A stretch of 64,000 bases of DNA. Source: Planctomycetota bacterium. Lineage in GTDB: Bacteria; Planctomycetota; UBA1135. The notes beneath the pieces are model-generated. The model was not told where the DNA came from, searched no databases, and worked only from the letters and a program-made list of their open reading frames with translations. Positions 31,128 to 40,350 of this stretch are shown here, piece by piece. Position 1 is the stretch's first letter, and each line of letters opens with the position of its first letter. Made by a program: the position numbers and the translations under genes. The stretch spans positions 1-64,000 of the forward strand of contig JAPKBM010000003.1 of assembly GCA_026421205.1 (NCBI GenBank), given 5' to 3'.

Positions 31128-32135
31128 TTACTTGGAAGCGACTTTTGGAGCAGTTGGAATTAAGCCAAGCTCAAACAACTTCGCCTCTTCCTTCTTCAGC
31201 TGATCTCTGCGGTTGCTGTAAGTTTTCACTTTTGCACGCATTTTTCGCAACTTAGACGATTTTGGTCCACGCTTCTCAATTTCAGCTTGGATTTTCTCTT
31301 GGTAGAGGTCTTCCATGGAGTCGATGTGATCGTACTCAGCCAAGATTTTCATGAGGTTCTTGACAGAAGTATCCGCGTCTTTCTTGTAGTCATTAGCAAG
31401 AATATCGCTCATTGCAGACCAAAGTTCTCCTTGTGCCTGGTCCCCTTTCAAAGGAATGACACTAGAGCCGTCGGCGCTGCAAACAAAAAGGTGAGGCGTT
31501 TTTTTCTTGTTCTCAAACAAGTTGGTGAAGGGGTGATCTTCTTTCAGCACGTGCGTCGGAAGTTTGACGCAGTGAAACCATTTAGACAGGAGAAAGGTTT
31601 TTTCATTTCCCGTGGAAGTGCTGAGAAGAGCGTCATCGGTTCCATTGCAGAATTCACATTCCCGTAAAATCAAGAGAGGGCGTTGATCTTCCTCGGCGAG
31701 ATACCAAAGAGCCTTTTCTCGCGGAAGTGCTTTGTCCACGGAAACCGCAACGGTTTGTCCATCGTTGCCTTCGGCACCCGCCGTTTTCTTGACTTGGTAA
31801 ACCGGGTAGTCCCAATCAATAAACAAGAGTTCTCGGGTTGTTTTTCCATGTTGTGGAATGAAAACAGCTCCACCACCGCCACCGGCACCTGGGGTGACGC
31901 CTGCGGGCCCAGCCGGCGCTGCAGGGGTTGCGGGTGCGGCACCTGGAGTCATTCCTCCACCGCCACCGCCGCCAGCACCGTCTCCGGGGCCTCCATAAGA
32001 TCCACCACCACCATAACCCCCGCCACCGGCGGGTCCACTAGGTGGGCATCATTGTGGGGCGGCACCCGCTGGCGCGCCCATAAGGGCAGCAGCAAATGCT
32101 GTTAAAATTAGTGTCGTGAAGGATTTTTTGATCAT
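31128..32135 (-). CDS. secreted thioredoxin-like protein (CEFC), reading frame interrupted by in-frame TGA at codon 29
   Basis: ATG 32135 gives MIKKSFTTLILTAFAAALMGAPAGAAPQ-TGA-CPPSGPAGGGG..., same frame as the 31128-31952 ORF; RPLLILRECEFCNG. Confidence 0.6.
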
Positions 32136-32190
32136 GAGAATCTCCGGTAGGGAAGGATTTCCCTCTGGCTTCAAGGTACCATAGAACAAG

Positions 32191-34422
32191 GTGGAAGAAG
32201 CACAATTTGACCCGAATCAAGACAATTACCCTAACCTGCGTGTTCTAGGGGACTTCCGTCTCATGAAAGAGCTTGGGAAAGGCGGTGCAGGGACAGTTTG
32301 GGAGGCCGAACAGCTCTCTCTAGGACGTCGGGTTGCGGTCAAGTTGCTGAGCAGCACTTCACCGTCTCAAAAAGAGAGAACGGCCTTTCAGCGAGAAGCG
32401 CAGGCGGGGGGCCGATTACAGCACCCATCGATTGTGCAGGTTTTTGCCGTTGGAGAGGCCGAGGGTATCCCTTATTTAGCGCAAGAGTTAGTTGAGGGCG
32501 GGCAGACACTGTTGCATTGGCTGGCAAGAGCTCGGAAGGCGTCGGCGTTGACGGAGGGTTATGGAAAAGCATGCGCACGTCTTTTACTGCCGATTGCGGA
32601 AGCTCTGGCCGTAGCGCACCAGGCCGGCGTCGTGCATCGAGATATCAAGGCAGCTAATATCCTGCTGACTCCTGAAGCCGTTCCCAAAATTGCAGACTTC
32701 GGCTTGGCCAGTATCGCCGACGGCTTGCCGGACCACTTGGCTCCCGGCGTAGGCTCCCCCTACACAATGTCTCCGGAGCAAGTTGCAGCGGGCTCATTAC
32801 GTGTTGGCGCATCCACCGATATCTTTTCTTTGGGCGCCACTCTTTATGAAATGCTGACATTGCGCAGAGCCTTTGACGGGGACACGTTGGCGCAGGTGAT
32901 GGAGAAGATTTTACTTTTGGATCCACCGTCACCATCTTCTGTTCGTTCAAAAATCTCGAAAGACCTTTCTGCCATTTGTTTGAAATCTTTAGAGAAGAGT
33001 CCCGCAAATCGTTATCTCAGTATGCAAGATTTCGCGGATGACTTATCCGCATTCCTTCACGGCGAAACGGTGCAAGCAAAGCCTCCTTCTCCTTTGGCCC
33101 GCGCTTCTCGGTGGATGCGTCGCCACCCTGTTCAAAGTGCATCGATGGCAGGCTGTCTGTTCGCAACGGTATTGATTGGAGGTTTGGCGTGGAAGAATGT
33201 GTCGAGCCGCGCGGAAAAGGAGGCCGTCGAAAAACATGCTTGGCTTGCCAAGGAAGAAGCTTTACTAGAGGCTAATGCATCAACGCAGGCACTCCATTTC
33301 CTTGTCGACGTTTTTCAAACTGCCGACGCCTCGACTTCAGCACGGTCCCTTCTCGAAGTCGGTGTTGAGAAGGCGAATGTTTCCTTTAGGGATCAAGCCC
33401 CGATGAAGGCACGTGTTTTTGGCACATTAGGTCGGGTTTACCGGTCCGTTGGGGATTATTCTGCAGCAGAGCCTTTATTGGCCCGCGCGATGACCCCACA
33501 GTCTTTTGAGTGGGCATTGGAGAAGGTTCGACTTTCTGTTTTGCAGGGTGCTTACGCTGGAGCAGAGAAAGAATTATTGGCGGCGATGGATTTCCTTGAT
33601 GCCGAGTCCGATCAAGCCCTCGAGGCTAAAGGGCTGCTGGGCTACATTCGTTGGAGCAAAGGTGAGGATGGGCAGGGGAATGTTTTAGCGGAGTTGCTTC
33701 GTGAGCAACGCACTCGTTTCGGGGAAGAGGATGATCGGACCTTGGACACTCAAAATGGCTTGTTCGCAATTTTGTTCCGTCAAAATCGGCTTACCGAAGC
33801 GGAGCCGTTGATTTTATCTGAGGTGCAAATTCGCTCTCGGAAACATTCTCCTCTTCACCCAGAAACATTGACGAGTCTTCATGACTTGGCCTCGGTTTAC
33901 ACAAAGCTGGGCCGTTACGAAGAGGCAGAGCAGAAGTTCCGTGAAGTGTTGGAAGGCCGACGCCGTGTACTTCCAAAGGGACATCCTGACACGTTGAGCA
34001 CGATGGCGAATATGGCTGTTTTATTTTCGCGACAAAAAGACTACGATCAAGCGGAACCGTTTGCGCGAGAGGCATTGGTCTTGCGGAAACAAGTGCTTCC
34101 AGCGCTTCATCCTAATACACTGATTGCGGCAGGAAACCTGGCCAATATTCTTCGCAAGAAGGGGCTGTTGTCAGAATCAGAGAGGTATTACGAAGAGGCG
34201 CTCTTGGGGTTTTTCGCGCGGGGGGAAGGGGGCTCTTCCGTTCCAAATGCATTGCGGCCTGGTTATGTCCTCTTGCTGATTGCGCAGGAAAAATGGGAGA
34301 AGGCCGAAAAGGAATGCCGCATGGCTTTGGAAAGTTTGTCTATGGAGTCCGCGACCAGAGAACGTTTAGAAGGTTTACTGGAACAAGTTTTGGGAAATCA
34401 ATCTAAGCCTTTATTTGATTGA
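32191..34422 (+). CDS. serine/threonine protein kinase with TM segment and C-terminal TPR repeats
   Basis: GTG start; LGKGGAGTVWEAE, VAVKLL, HRDIKAANILL, DFGLA, then TM and TPR repeats. Confidence 0.93.
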   Translation: MEEAQFDPNQDNYPNLRVLGDFRLMKELGKGGAGTVWEAEQLSLGRRVAVKLLSSTSPSQKERTAFQREAQAGGRLQHPSIVQVFAVGEAEGIPYLAQELVEGGQTLLHWLARARKASALTEGYGKACARLLLPIAEALAVAHQAGVVHRDIKAANILLTPEAVPKIADFGLASIADGLPDHLAPGVGSPYTMSPEQVAAGSLRVGASTDIFSLGATLYEMLTLRRAFDGDTLAQVMEKILLLDPPSPSSVRSKISKDLSAICLKSLEKSPANRYLSMQDFADDLSAFLHGETVQAKPPSPLARASRWMRRHPVQSASMAGCLFATVLIGGLAWKNVSSRAEKEAVEKHAWLAKEEALLEANASTQALHFLVDVFQTADASTSARSLLEVGVEKANVSFRDQAPMKARVFGTLGRVYRSVGDYSAAEPLLARAMTPQSFEWALEKVRLSVLQGAYAGAEKELLAAMDFLDAESDQALEAKGLLGYIRWSKGEDGQGNVLAELLREQRTRFGEEDDRTLDTQNGLFAILFRQNRLTEAEPLILSEVQIRSRKHSPLHPETLTSLHDLASVYTKLGRYEEAEQKFREVLEGRRRVLPKGHPDTLSTMANMAVLFSRQKDYDQAEPFAREALVLRKQVLPALHPNTLIAAGNLANILRKKGLLSESERYYEEALLGFFARGEGGSSVPNALRPGYVLLLIAQEKWEKAEKECRMALESLSMESATRERLEGLLEQVLGNQSKPLFD

Positions 34423-35869
34423 CCGCGCGTTGCCAAGAATCGTGGCGTAAATCTCTTTCTTCTTTGTTCATAGTTGGGTTATAGCGCTTCTTGAGTACCC
34501 ACTGATTTTCAAAGTCATTGAGCCCTTTCGACATTCCGTGGTGAAGTCCGGCTAGTTGAGCAATGCCTTTTGCGGTGGCTTCGGTCGTTTGAGGGATATC
34601 TACAGGAACACCTAAGAGGTCGGCTAGGCGTTGTGCAAGCCATTGATTTTGCATCATGCCACCGTCGGCGCGCAGACTTTGCGGGAGCGGGGCGCCGTCG
34701 GCTTGCGAGGCTTCCAGTAAATCTCTAGTCTGAAAACAAACGGCGTCCAGTGCGGCGCGGACAATCTCAGCCACGCCGGTGTTTCGAGAAAGCCCAAGGA
34801 TGGCGCCTCGGGTATTTGCGGACCACCAAGGCGCACCTAGCCCAGTAAAAGCGGGGATGAAGTGCACTTCATGCGCATCATCTGCTTGTTGAGCCAAGGC
34901 TTCCGTGTCTTTTGCATCGGAAATCATTCCGGCTTGATCGCGGAGCCATTGCACGGTGGTTCCCGCATTGAAAACACTTCCTTCTATGGCAAAGGTTGGT
35001 TTCCCGTGGAGGCGACAGGCGACCGTGGTGAGGAGACGGCTTTGGGAGGGAACAATTTGCTCCCCTGTGTGCACAAGGAGAAAACAACCCGTCCCGAATG
35101 TGCTTTTAGCCTGTCCTTTTTGAAAACAAGCTTGACCGAATAGAGCAGCCTGCTGATCTCCGAGGATGGCAGTGATGGGAAGTCCTTCGCCAGGAAGTCC
35201 TTCGCCGATATTCCCAAAGTCATCCGCGCTATCTTTGACCTCGGGGAGCATGCAACGGGGAATACCGAAGAAGGAGAGGAGGTCGTCGCACCAATTTTGC
35301 GTTTTTAAATCAAACAGTTGAGTGCGGGATGCGTTCGTGGCATCGGTGGCGTGTACCTTTCCATTCGTTAAGCGCCAAAGAAGAAAAGTATCCACCGTTC
35401 CGACGGCAAGCTTTCCAGCCTCTGCTTGTTGTTGTGCCTCCGGGACATGCTGGAGGATCCATCGAATTTTTGAGGCAGAAAAATAAGGGTCAAAGAGAAG
35501 TCCTGTTTTGGATTGAATCCAGGCTTCGTCCTTTTCTTTGTTCTCTTTACACCATTGCGATGTTCGTCGGTCTTGCCAAACAATGGCCGGGTAGATGGGT
35601 TGTGATGTTTCTCGGTTCCAAACGACCACCGTTTCTCGTTGGTTCGCAATGCCGACGGCCTTGGGTGCGCCTTGTTCCAGGACTTCAGCCACGGTTTTGA
35701 GCGTGTGCTTCCAGATGTCCTCTGGATGGTGTTCCACCCATCCGGGTTTTGGATAATGCTGAGGAAGTTCTTCTTGTGCTGTGGCTAGGGTGCGGCCGTC
35801 TTCGGAAAAAAGGATGGCACGGGAGCTTGTTGTTCCTTGGTCAATGGCAAGCAGGCAATCGTTGCTCAT
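34403..35869 (-). CDS. glpK: glycerol kinase
   Basis: LLAIDQGTTSSRAILF; ESTFGTGCFLL-type STFGTGCF; GGMMQNQWLAQRLADLLG. Confidence 0.93.
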   Translation of the reverse strand: MSNDCLLAIDQGTTSSRAILFSEDGRTLATAQEELPQHYPKPGWVEHHPEDIWKHTLKTVAEVLEQGAPKAVGIANQRETVVVWNRETSQPIYPAIVWQDRRTSQWCKENKEKDEAWIQSKTGLLFDPYFSASKIRWILQHVPEAQQQAEAGKLAVGTVDTFLLWRLTNGKVHATDATNASRTQLFDLKTQNWCDDLLSFFGIPRCMLPEVKDSADDFGNIGEGLPGEGLPITAILGDQQAALFGQACFQKGQAKSTFGTGCFLLVHTGEQIVPSQSRLLTTVACRLHGKPTFAIEGSVFNAGTTVQWLRDQAGMISDAKDTEALAQQADDAHEVHFIPAFTGLGAPWWSANTRGAILGLSRNTGVAEIVRAALDAVCFQTRDLLEASQADGAPLPQSLRADGGMMQNQWLAQRLADLLGVPVDIPQTTEATAKGIAQLAGLHHGMSKGLNDFENQWVLKKRYNPTMNKEERDLRHDSWQRAVNQIKA

Positions 35870-36867
35870 TGAATGCGCAGGTTTTGTTGAGGATTGACCG
35901 TGGATCCAGAAATAGGAGGAAGTCCGAGGAGAGCGAGGGCTAGGTTGGCGACCCCGCTATTTCGGATAGGCGGCACCTCGACCTCTGGGCCAGGGTTGCC
36001 AATGGACGGGTCTTTTCTTGTTTGCGTATTAAGGACATAGAGTTCCTGTTTTGGAAGACTATGAGTCCAAACGAAGAAAGGGATGATGAGGTTGACCCAC
36101 ATATTGGGAATGCCATGGTGATTTTTGTGGGGGGCTCCGCCGCCGTGGTCGGAAGTGAGAAGGATGGCCGTTTTCTGAAGTAGGTCTTTGTTTCGGTCAA
36201 GCTCTTGGAAAAGAAGTCCGAGTTCGGCATCGACGGCCTGGATGGATTGCAGGTATTTGGAATCTTTGGTGAGGTTCCAGCCGTGTCGATGGCCAGCTAC
36301 ATCAGGGCCGAGGTAATGTGCAAAAATAAGTGTGCGGGAAGTTGTGCGAAGTTGAGCAAGAATGCCTTGTGTCACCATGCTTTGAAGTGGGCCGACGCTA
36401 GCTTCATCTTTGTAGGGCCCTACTTGGAAAGTGTTGATTTCTTTTGGCCAAGAGTTTTGAAAGAGAATGAATTTCCCTTTCGTGGCAAAGAGACTTGTGC
36501 GGATGTTCGCTTGGCGAGCAAGATGAAAGATGCTGGTACAAGAAAGGATGTCCCCCTTTCTTGGGAGATTGTTTTTCGTCCAACCATGGCCTTCTTTCCC
36601 GTCGGCAAAGCGTCCTGTGAGCATGCCGGCGTGATTGGGTAACGTGACGGAGTAGTTTGGGTCAGGGCGTGCGTTGAAGGTAGAAGCGCCTTGCATCAAT
36701 CGGTGAAAATTGGGAGTGGCCTTTTTGTCAAGAGCTAGGAACGCATCACTTCTTAGGCCGTCAACGGAAATGACCACCACATGATCCATCTTGGGTGGGC
36801 GAGCGGCTGTGGGGTCTTGCTGTGGAAGGAAGGCCGCAAGAAGAAAAAGGGCTGAAGGGAAAATCAT
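35866..36867 (-). CDS. type I phosphodiesterase/nucleotide pyrophosphatase (alkaline phosphatase superfamily), secreted
   Basis: VVISVDGLRSDAF, PNYSVTLPNHAGMLTG nucleophile Thr region, LLTSDHGGGAPHK. Confidence 0.88.
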   Translation of the reverse strand: MIFPSALFLLAAFLPQQDPTAARPPKMDHVVVISVDGLRSDAFLALDKKATPNFHRLMQGASTFNARPDPNYSVTLPNHAGMLTGRFADGKEGHGWTKNNLPRKGDILSCTSIFHLARQANIRTSLFATKGKFILFQNSWPKEINTFQVGPYKDEASVGPLQSMVTQGILAQLRTTSRTLIFAHYLGPDVAGHRHGWNLTKDSKYLQSIQAVDAELGLLFQELDRNKDLLQKTAILLTSDHGGGAPHKNHHGIPNMWVNLIIPFFVWTHSLPKQELYVLNTQTRKDPSIGNPGPEVEVPPIRNSGVANLALALLGLPPISGSTVNPQQNLRIQ

Positions 36868-36883
36868 GGATAAAAGCAGGATA

Positions 36884-36924
36884 CAAAAGAGAAGGAGCTG
36901 GACTTGAAAAAGTCCAGCTCCTTC
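36884..36924 (-). terminator. intrinsic terminator after the 36937-37569 gene
   Basis: Perfect 15-bp stem GAAGGAGCTGGACTT/AAGTCCAGCTCCTTC, then TCTTTTG on the minus strand. Confidence 0.85.
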
Positions 36925-36936
36925 ATGAAAGACAGC

Positions 36937-37569
36937 TTAGTGAAAGATGGAGTAGCCGAAGAATACGCCGAAGTCCGCAGTCGTGTCGGTGGCCCAAGTT
37001 TGTGCTAATTGAGCACTCAGTTCCAGGGCGTGGATGTCACTGACAAAGTAAGTCATCCCGATAGAACCTGCTGTGACGAAGCCATCAGCTTCCACTTCCG
37101 AGACGTCTGTAATGGCATAGCCGACGTTGCCCTGTACCCAAGGAAGGACGGGGCAGTCGAGTGGTATGTAATAGCGGGTGTACGCGCTTCCGCTGAAAGA
37201 CGTGCTGTCTTCGGACGTTGGGGTATCCAAGGTGCGGACGTCGTCGACGGCTCCACTGAATTTGAGTTCCGTGGTATGCATGCCGTAAGAAAGACTTGCT
37301 CCCATTTCCATGGACTCTGTCATGAAGGTACCGTAAGAGCCAGCAAAACTGATACCGGTAGAGTCTGCAAGTGAGGACGGGTCCACCGTGTCGTTTAGTA
37401 CTCCGTCAAATCCAACGCCGACAATTTCCCCAACATTGCTTCCAATGGCAATGCTGGTATGGACGGAGCCCGGGGCGAAGATCGGGCCAAGATTATGGCC
37501 ATTAGGATGAGATTGGCACCCGCCTGCAACGAGGGAGGCGAGAGCAAGAAGGGAAACGGTGTACTTCAT
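36937..37569 (-). CDS. outer-membrane beta-barrel-like protein with lipobox-like leader
   Basis: MKYTVSLLALASLVAGGCQS; alternating hydrophobic strands, GYSIFH terminus; start at 37569. Confidence 0.6.
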   Translation of the reverse strand: MKYTVSLLALASLVAGGCQSHPNGHNLGPIFAPGSVHTSIAIGSNVGEIVGVGFDGVLNDTVDPSSLADSTGISFAGSYGTFMTESMEMGASLSYGMHTTELKFSGAVDDVRTLDTPTSEDSTSFSGSAYTRYYIPLDCPVLPWVQGNVGYAITDVSEVEADGFVTAGSIGMTYFVSDIHALELSAQLAQTWATDTTADFGVFFGYSIFH

Positions 37570-37720
37570 TTCTGGGGGATTGGGGGAGGCGCGAGGAGCG
37601 CGAACAGGGGGAACTATAGCGATTCCCCCAGCCGGCGGTTTAGTGTCGTTCCTAGTTTTAATGTCGTTATTTTCTTGGAAAAGAGGGCCTTTTAGCCCAG
37701 AAACGGTGTGACTCGGATGC

Positions 37721-37759
37721 AAAATGAAACAAGCTCCGGTGCATTAGCACCGGAGCTTG
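37721..37759 (-). terminator. intrinsic terminator after the 37777-38730 gene
   Basis: Perfect 13-bp stem CAAGCTCCGGTGC/GCACCGGAGCTTG then TTTCATTTT on minus strand. Confidence 0.85.
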
Positions 37760-37776
37760 AAAGAGATGGATGTCTC

Positions 37777-38730
37777 TTACTGAATCGCGGAGGTCACGAC
37801 ATTGGAAGCTTCACCTACTTGGCAGCACTGAAAGTAGACCGTATAGCCCGCCGCAAATCCTGGAATGGGGAGGAACCAATTTGCGTCACCGTTACTGTCT
37901 GTGGTAGCCCGGTTGCCAGCTTGGGTTGGGTTATTGATTCCCAAATCTACACCAAGCTGAGGGATTGTGGTGGTTCCTAGGGACATGCCATAGGCCAACC
38001 AGATGGGGGCATTGGCTGACCCGCTCGTTGCCGAGAATGCACCCGTGTTTCCTGCTGTCAAGGCGTTGACGCTTAAACTCAGGACGTCGGCCTGGACAGG
38101 AGCTGTGGCGTAGAGGGTGCCGGCAAGATCCAAGACGGCCCAGTTACCAGCGCCATCATCCTGAGCGATTACTAGGTCAATGGGCAAGTCCAAAATGACG
38201 GTGCTGCCAGATACAGAAAGGTTGCCACTGACAGGGGTCGGGTCCGTCGGTCCGGTGTCAGTAAGGTTGACTGTTGTCGTGCTCCCTACTAATGGAATAG
38301 TCACAATGTATCCACCCAAAGGCCACATGATGACGTCGGTCGACCAAGTCCCAGAAGTGTCCAAATTGAACTGCGGACTGGTGAGCTTGAAGTTGGCGTC
38401 GTGGATTTCTATTTCCGCCAATGGAGGCAGCCAACTGAAAACATTATTAACCTTTGCGTAGAGCACGTTGGGCACGGTCACCATGTCGGCGCTTATGAAT
38501 TCACCCGTAGTGAATGGACCCGCAGCTGGATTGAGATTCAAATCAAGGGCCCCCCCCATATTAAAATATCCAGGAGTTCCTCTGATTCGGCCAACACTAG
38601 AATCACCACCAAAATCGAAGTAGGAAGCCGGGGTGTCAATGGTGAGGGAATATTGGCTTTGCGCAGAAACAGCAGGAGCCATGAGGGAAACGGCCAATAA
38701 GACCGTTGCAACAGATAAGATTTTTTTCAT
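37777..38730 (-). CDS. secreted hypothetical protein with shared C-terminal domain
   Basis: Signal peptide MKKILSVATVLLAVSLMAPAVSAQ; C-terminal ~100 aa resembles two other window proteins. Confidence 0.7.
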   Translation of the reverse strand: MKKILSVATVLLAVSLMAPAVSAQSQYSLTIDTPASYFDFGGDSSVGRIRGTPGYFNMGGALDLNLNPAAGPFTTGEFISADMVTVPNVLYAKVNNVFSWLPPLAEIEIHDANFKLTSPQFNLDTSGTWSTDVIMWPLGGYIVTIPLVGSTTTVNLTDTGPTDPTPVSGNLSVSGSTVILDLPIDLVIAQDDGAGNWAVLDLAGTLYATAPVQADVLSLSVNALTAGNTGAFSATSGSANAPIWLAYGMSLGTTTIPQLGVDLGINNPTQAGNRATTDSNGDANWFLPIPGFAAGYTVYFQCCQVGEASNVVTSAIQ

Positions 38731-38794
38731 GTGAGGAACTAAGGAAGAGGGGGATTTGAGAATCAGAACGGGGAACCCACTTTACACGATAAGC

Positions 38795-39589
38795 CTACTG
38801 TACAAAGTATTCGATTGTGGATTTCAGATCAAGAAAAACTGGCGCGTGGTCGGAAAACCTCTTGTCCTTGTAAACCATTGCCTTTAAAGAAGTTAGGGCC
38901 AGATTAGGTGTGGCCAGTAAAGCGTCAATACGCCAGCCTGTATTGTTTGCCCAAGCATTACCGCGGTTCGACCACCAGGAGTAACCGTCTCCCTCGGCAT
39001 TGGGGTGGAGGTGGCGGTAGGTGTCTACCCACCCAAGCTCGTCCAAAACCTCAGTCATCCACGCGCGTTCTTCTGGGAGAAAGCCCGAATTATTTCGATT
39101 ACCCCGCGCGTTTTTGATGTCCTTTTCTGTGTGGGCAATATTCCAATCTCCGCAAATTAAAAACTCGCGCCGACTTTTTCGCTTGCCTTTCATCCAGGTA
39201 TAAAGTTGATTCATGAATTGAAACTTGAAGTTTTGCCGAAGCTCACCGGAAGATCCCGATGGCAAGTACAGGGAAACTACTGATAAGTTCCCGAAGTCCG
39301 CTTGGAGAAACCGTCCTTCTTGGTCCGCTTCCTTCCACCCAATGCCACGGCGAACGCGGTCCGGCTTTTGTCGTGAGTAGATTGCCACTCCGCTGTAGCC
39401 TGGTTTTTCAGCCAGGAAATATTCCGCGTGAAATCCAGGAGGGTTTCGCATTTCCTCGGTGAATTGATGTTCTTGGATTCGGACTTCTTGTAGGCAAATG
39501 ACATCGGCTTTCTGATGGGGGAGCCACTCGAAAAAACCTTTGCGCGCTGCTGCACGTATCCCATTCATATTCAGGGTAATCACTCTCAT
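38795..39589 (-). CDS. xth: exodeoxyribonuclease III / AP endonuclease
   Basis: MRVITLNMNGIRAAARKGFFEWL, ICLQEVRI, CGDWNIAHTEKD, SDHAPVFLDL; start at 39589. Confidence 0.92.
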   Translation of the reverse strand: MRVITLNMNGIRAAARKGFFEWLPHQKADVICLQEVRIQEHQFTEEMRNPPGFHAEYFLAEKPGYSGVAIYSRQKPDRVRRGIGWKEADQEGRFLQADFGNLSVVSLYLPSGSSGELRQNFKFQFMNQLYTWMKGKRKSRREFLICGDWNIAHTEKDIKNARGNRNNSGFLPEERAWMTEVLDELGWVDTYRHLHPNAEGDGYSWWSNRGNAWANNTGWRIDALLATPNLALTSLKAMVYKDKRFSDHAPVFLDLKSTIEYFVQ

Positions 39590-40350
39590 GGCTTCATAAC
39601 ACCGAGTTCGGCCAATTGCTTTTCTACTTGTTCTTCCCAACCACGATTCGCGGCGGGGCTTGCGGGGCTTGGATGGAGAATGCTCCCAAATAGCAGAGAA
39701 TGGTTTGGCAGTGCTATCTTGGCTCTTTTAAGTGCGAATTGTCCAACGCCAATCATTTGCTTTGGTTGCAAATAGTCCACAGTCTGCTGGAGAGCTGTGT
39801 CGCATAACTCAAAAAGTTCGGCGCGGATGTCGGCGGGCAACTTATCTGGTGTGAGGTTTTTTCCGCTCTCCTCCATGAAGACCAAGGGACAGTAATTCAA
39901 AATAAAAAATCTATGAAAAAAATCTCTCGGAGAAGAAAAATTCTTTTGCGCCCATCCCCAAAGTCGTCGGCCGCTCACTTCCGACCGCGTGCAATTAAAC
40001 CCTTCAATCGGTCGCTTCGGGTGTTGTCTTCTAGGCGGTTTGACGGGCGCTTCCACTTGTAGCCAATCGCGCGCGGCAGTTATCTCTCCGAAGGGAACGC
40101 CTGTTTGTGCCATGCCCCAAGGTCCTGGGTTCATGCCTAAGAGCAGGTTGGGGACACCTGGTTTTCCGTAATCCAAAAAGCGCTCATGAGATTGCCTTGC
40201 ATATTGCAATGGGTTGTAAACACAGGCGACCGGCTCTGGAAAAGAGAGCCGGTCCACGGCGTCGGCAAGTTGCCGGCTGATGGAGACCAGAGACACGAGA
40301 TTGGCGTGGAAACTCCACCGGACAAGTTTAGAATATTTCTCCGCTTGCAA
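39586..40350 (-). CDS. SMUG1-type uracil-DNA glycosylase
   Basis: LLLGMNPGPWGMAQTGVPFGE, ILHPSPASPAANRGWEEQ; ATGA overlap with xth. Confidence 0.88.
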   Translation of the reverse strand: MQAEKYSKLVRWSFHANLVSLVSISRQLADAVDRLSFPEPVACVYNPLQYARQSHERFLDYGKPGVPNLLLGMNPGPWGMAQTGVPFGEITAARDWLQVEAPVKPPRRQHPKRPIEGFNCTRSEVSGRRLWGWAQKNFSSPRDFFHRFFILNYCPLVFMEESGKNLTPDKLPADIRAELFELCDTALQQTVDYLQPKQMIGVGQFALKRAKIALPNHSLLFGSILHPSPASPAANRGWEEQVEKQLAELGVMKP

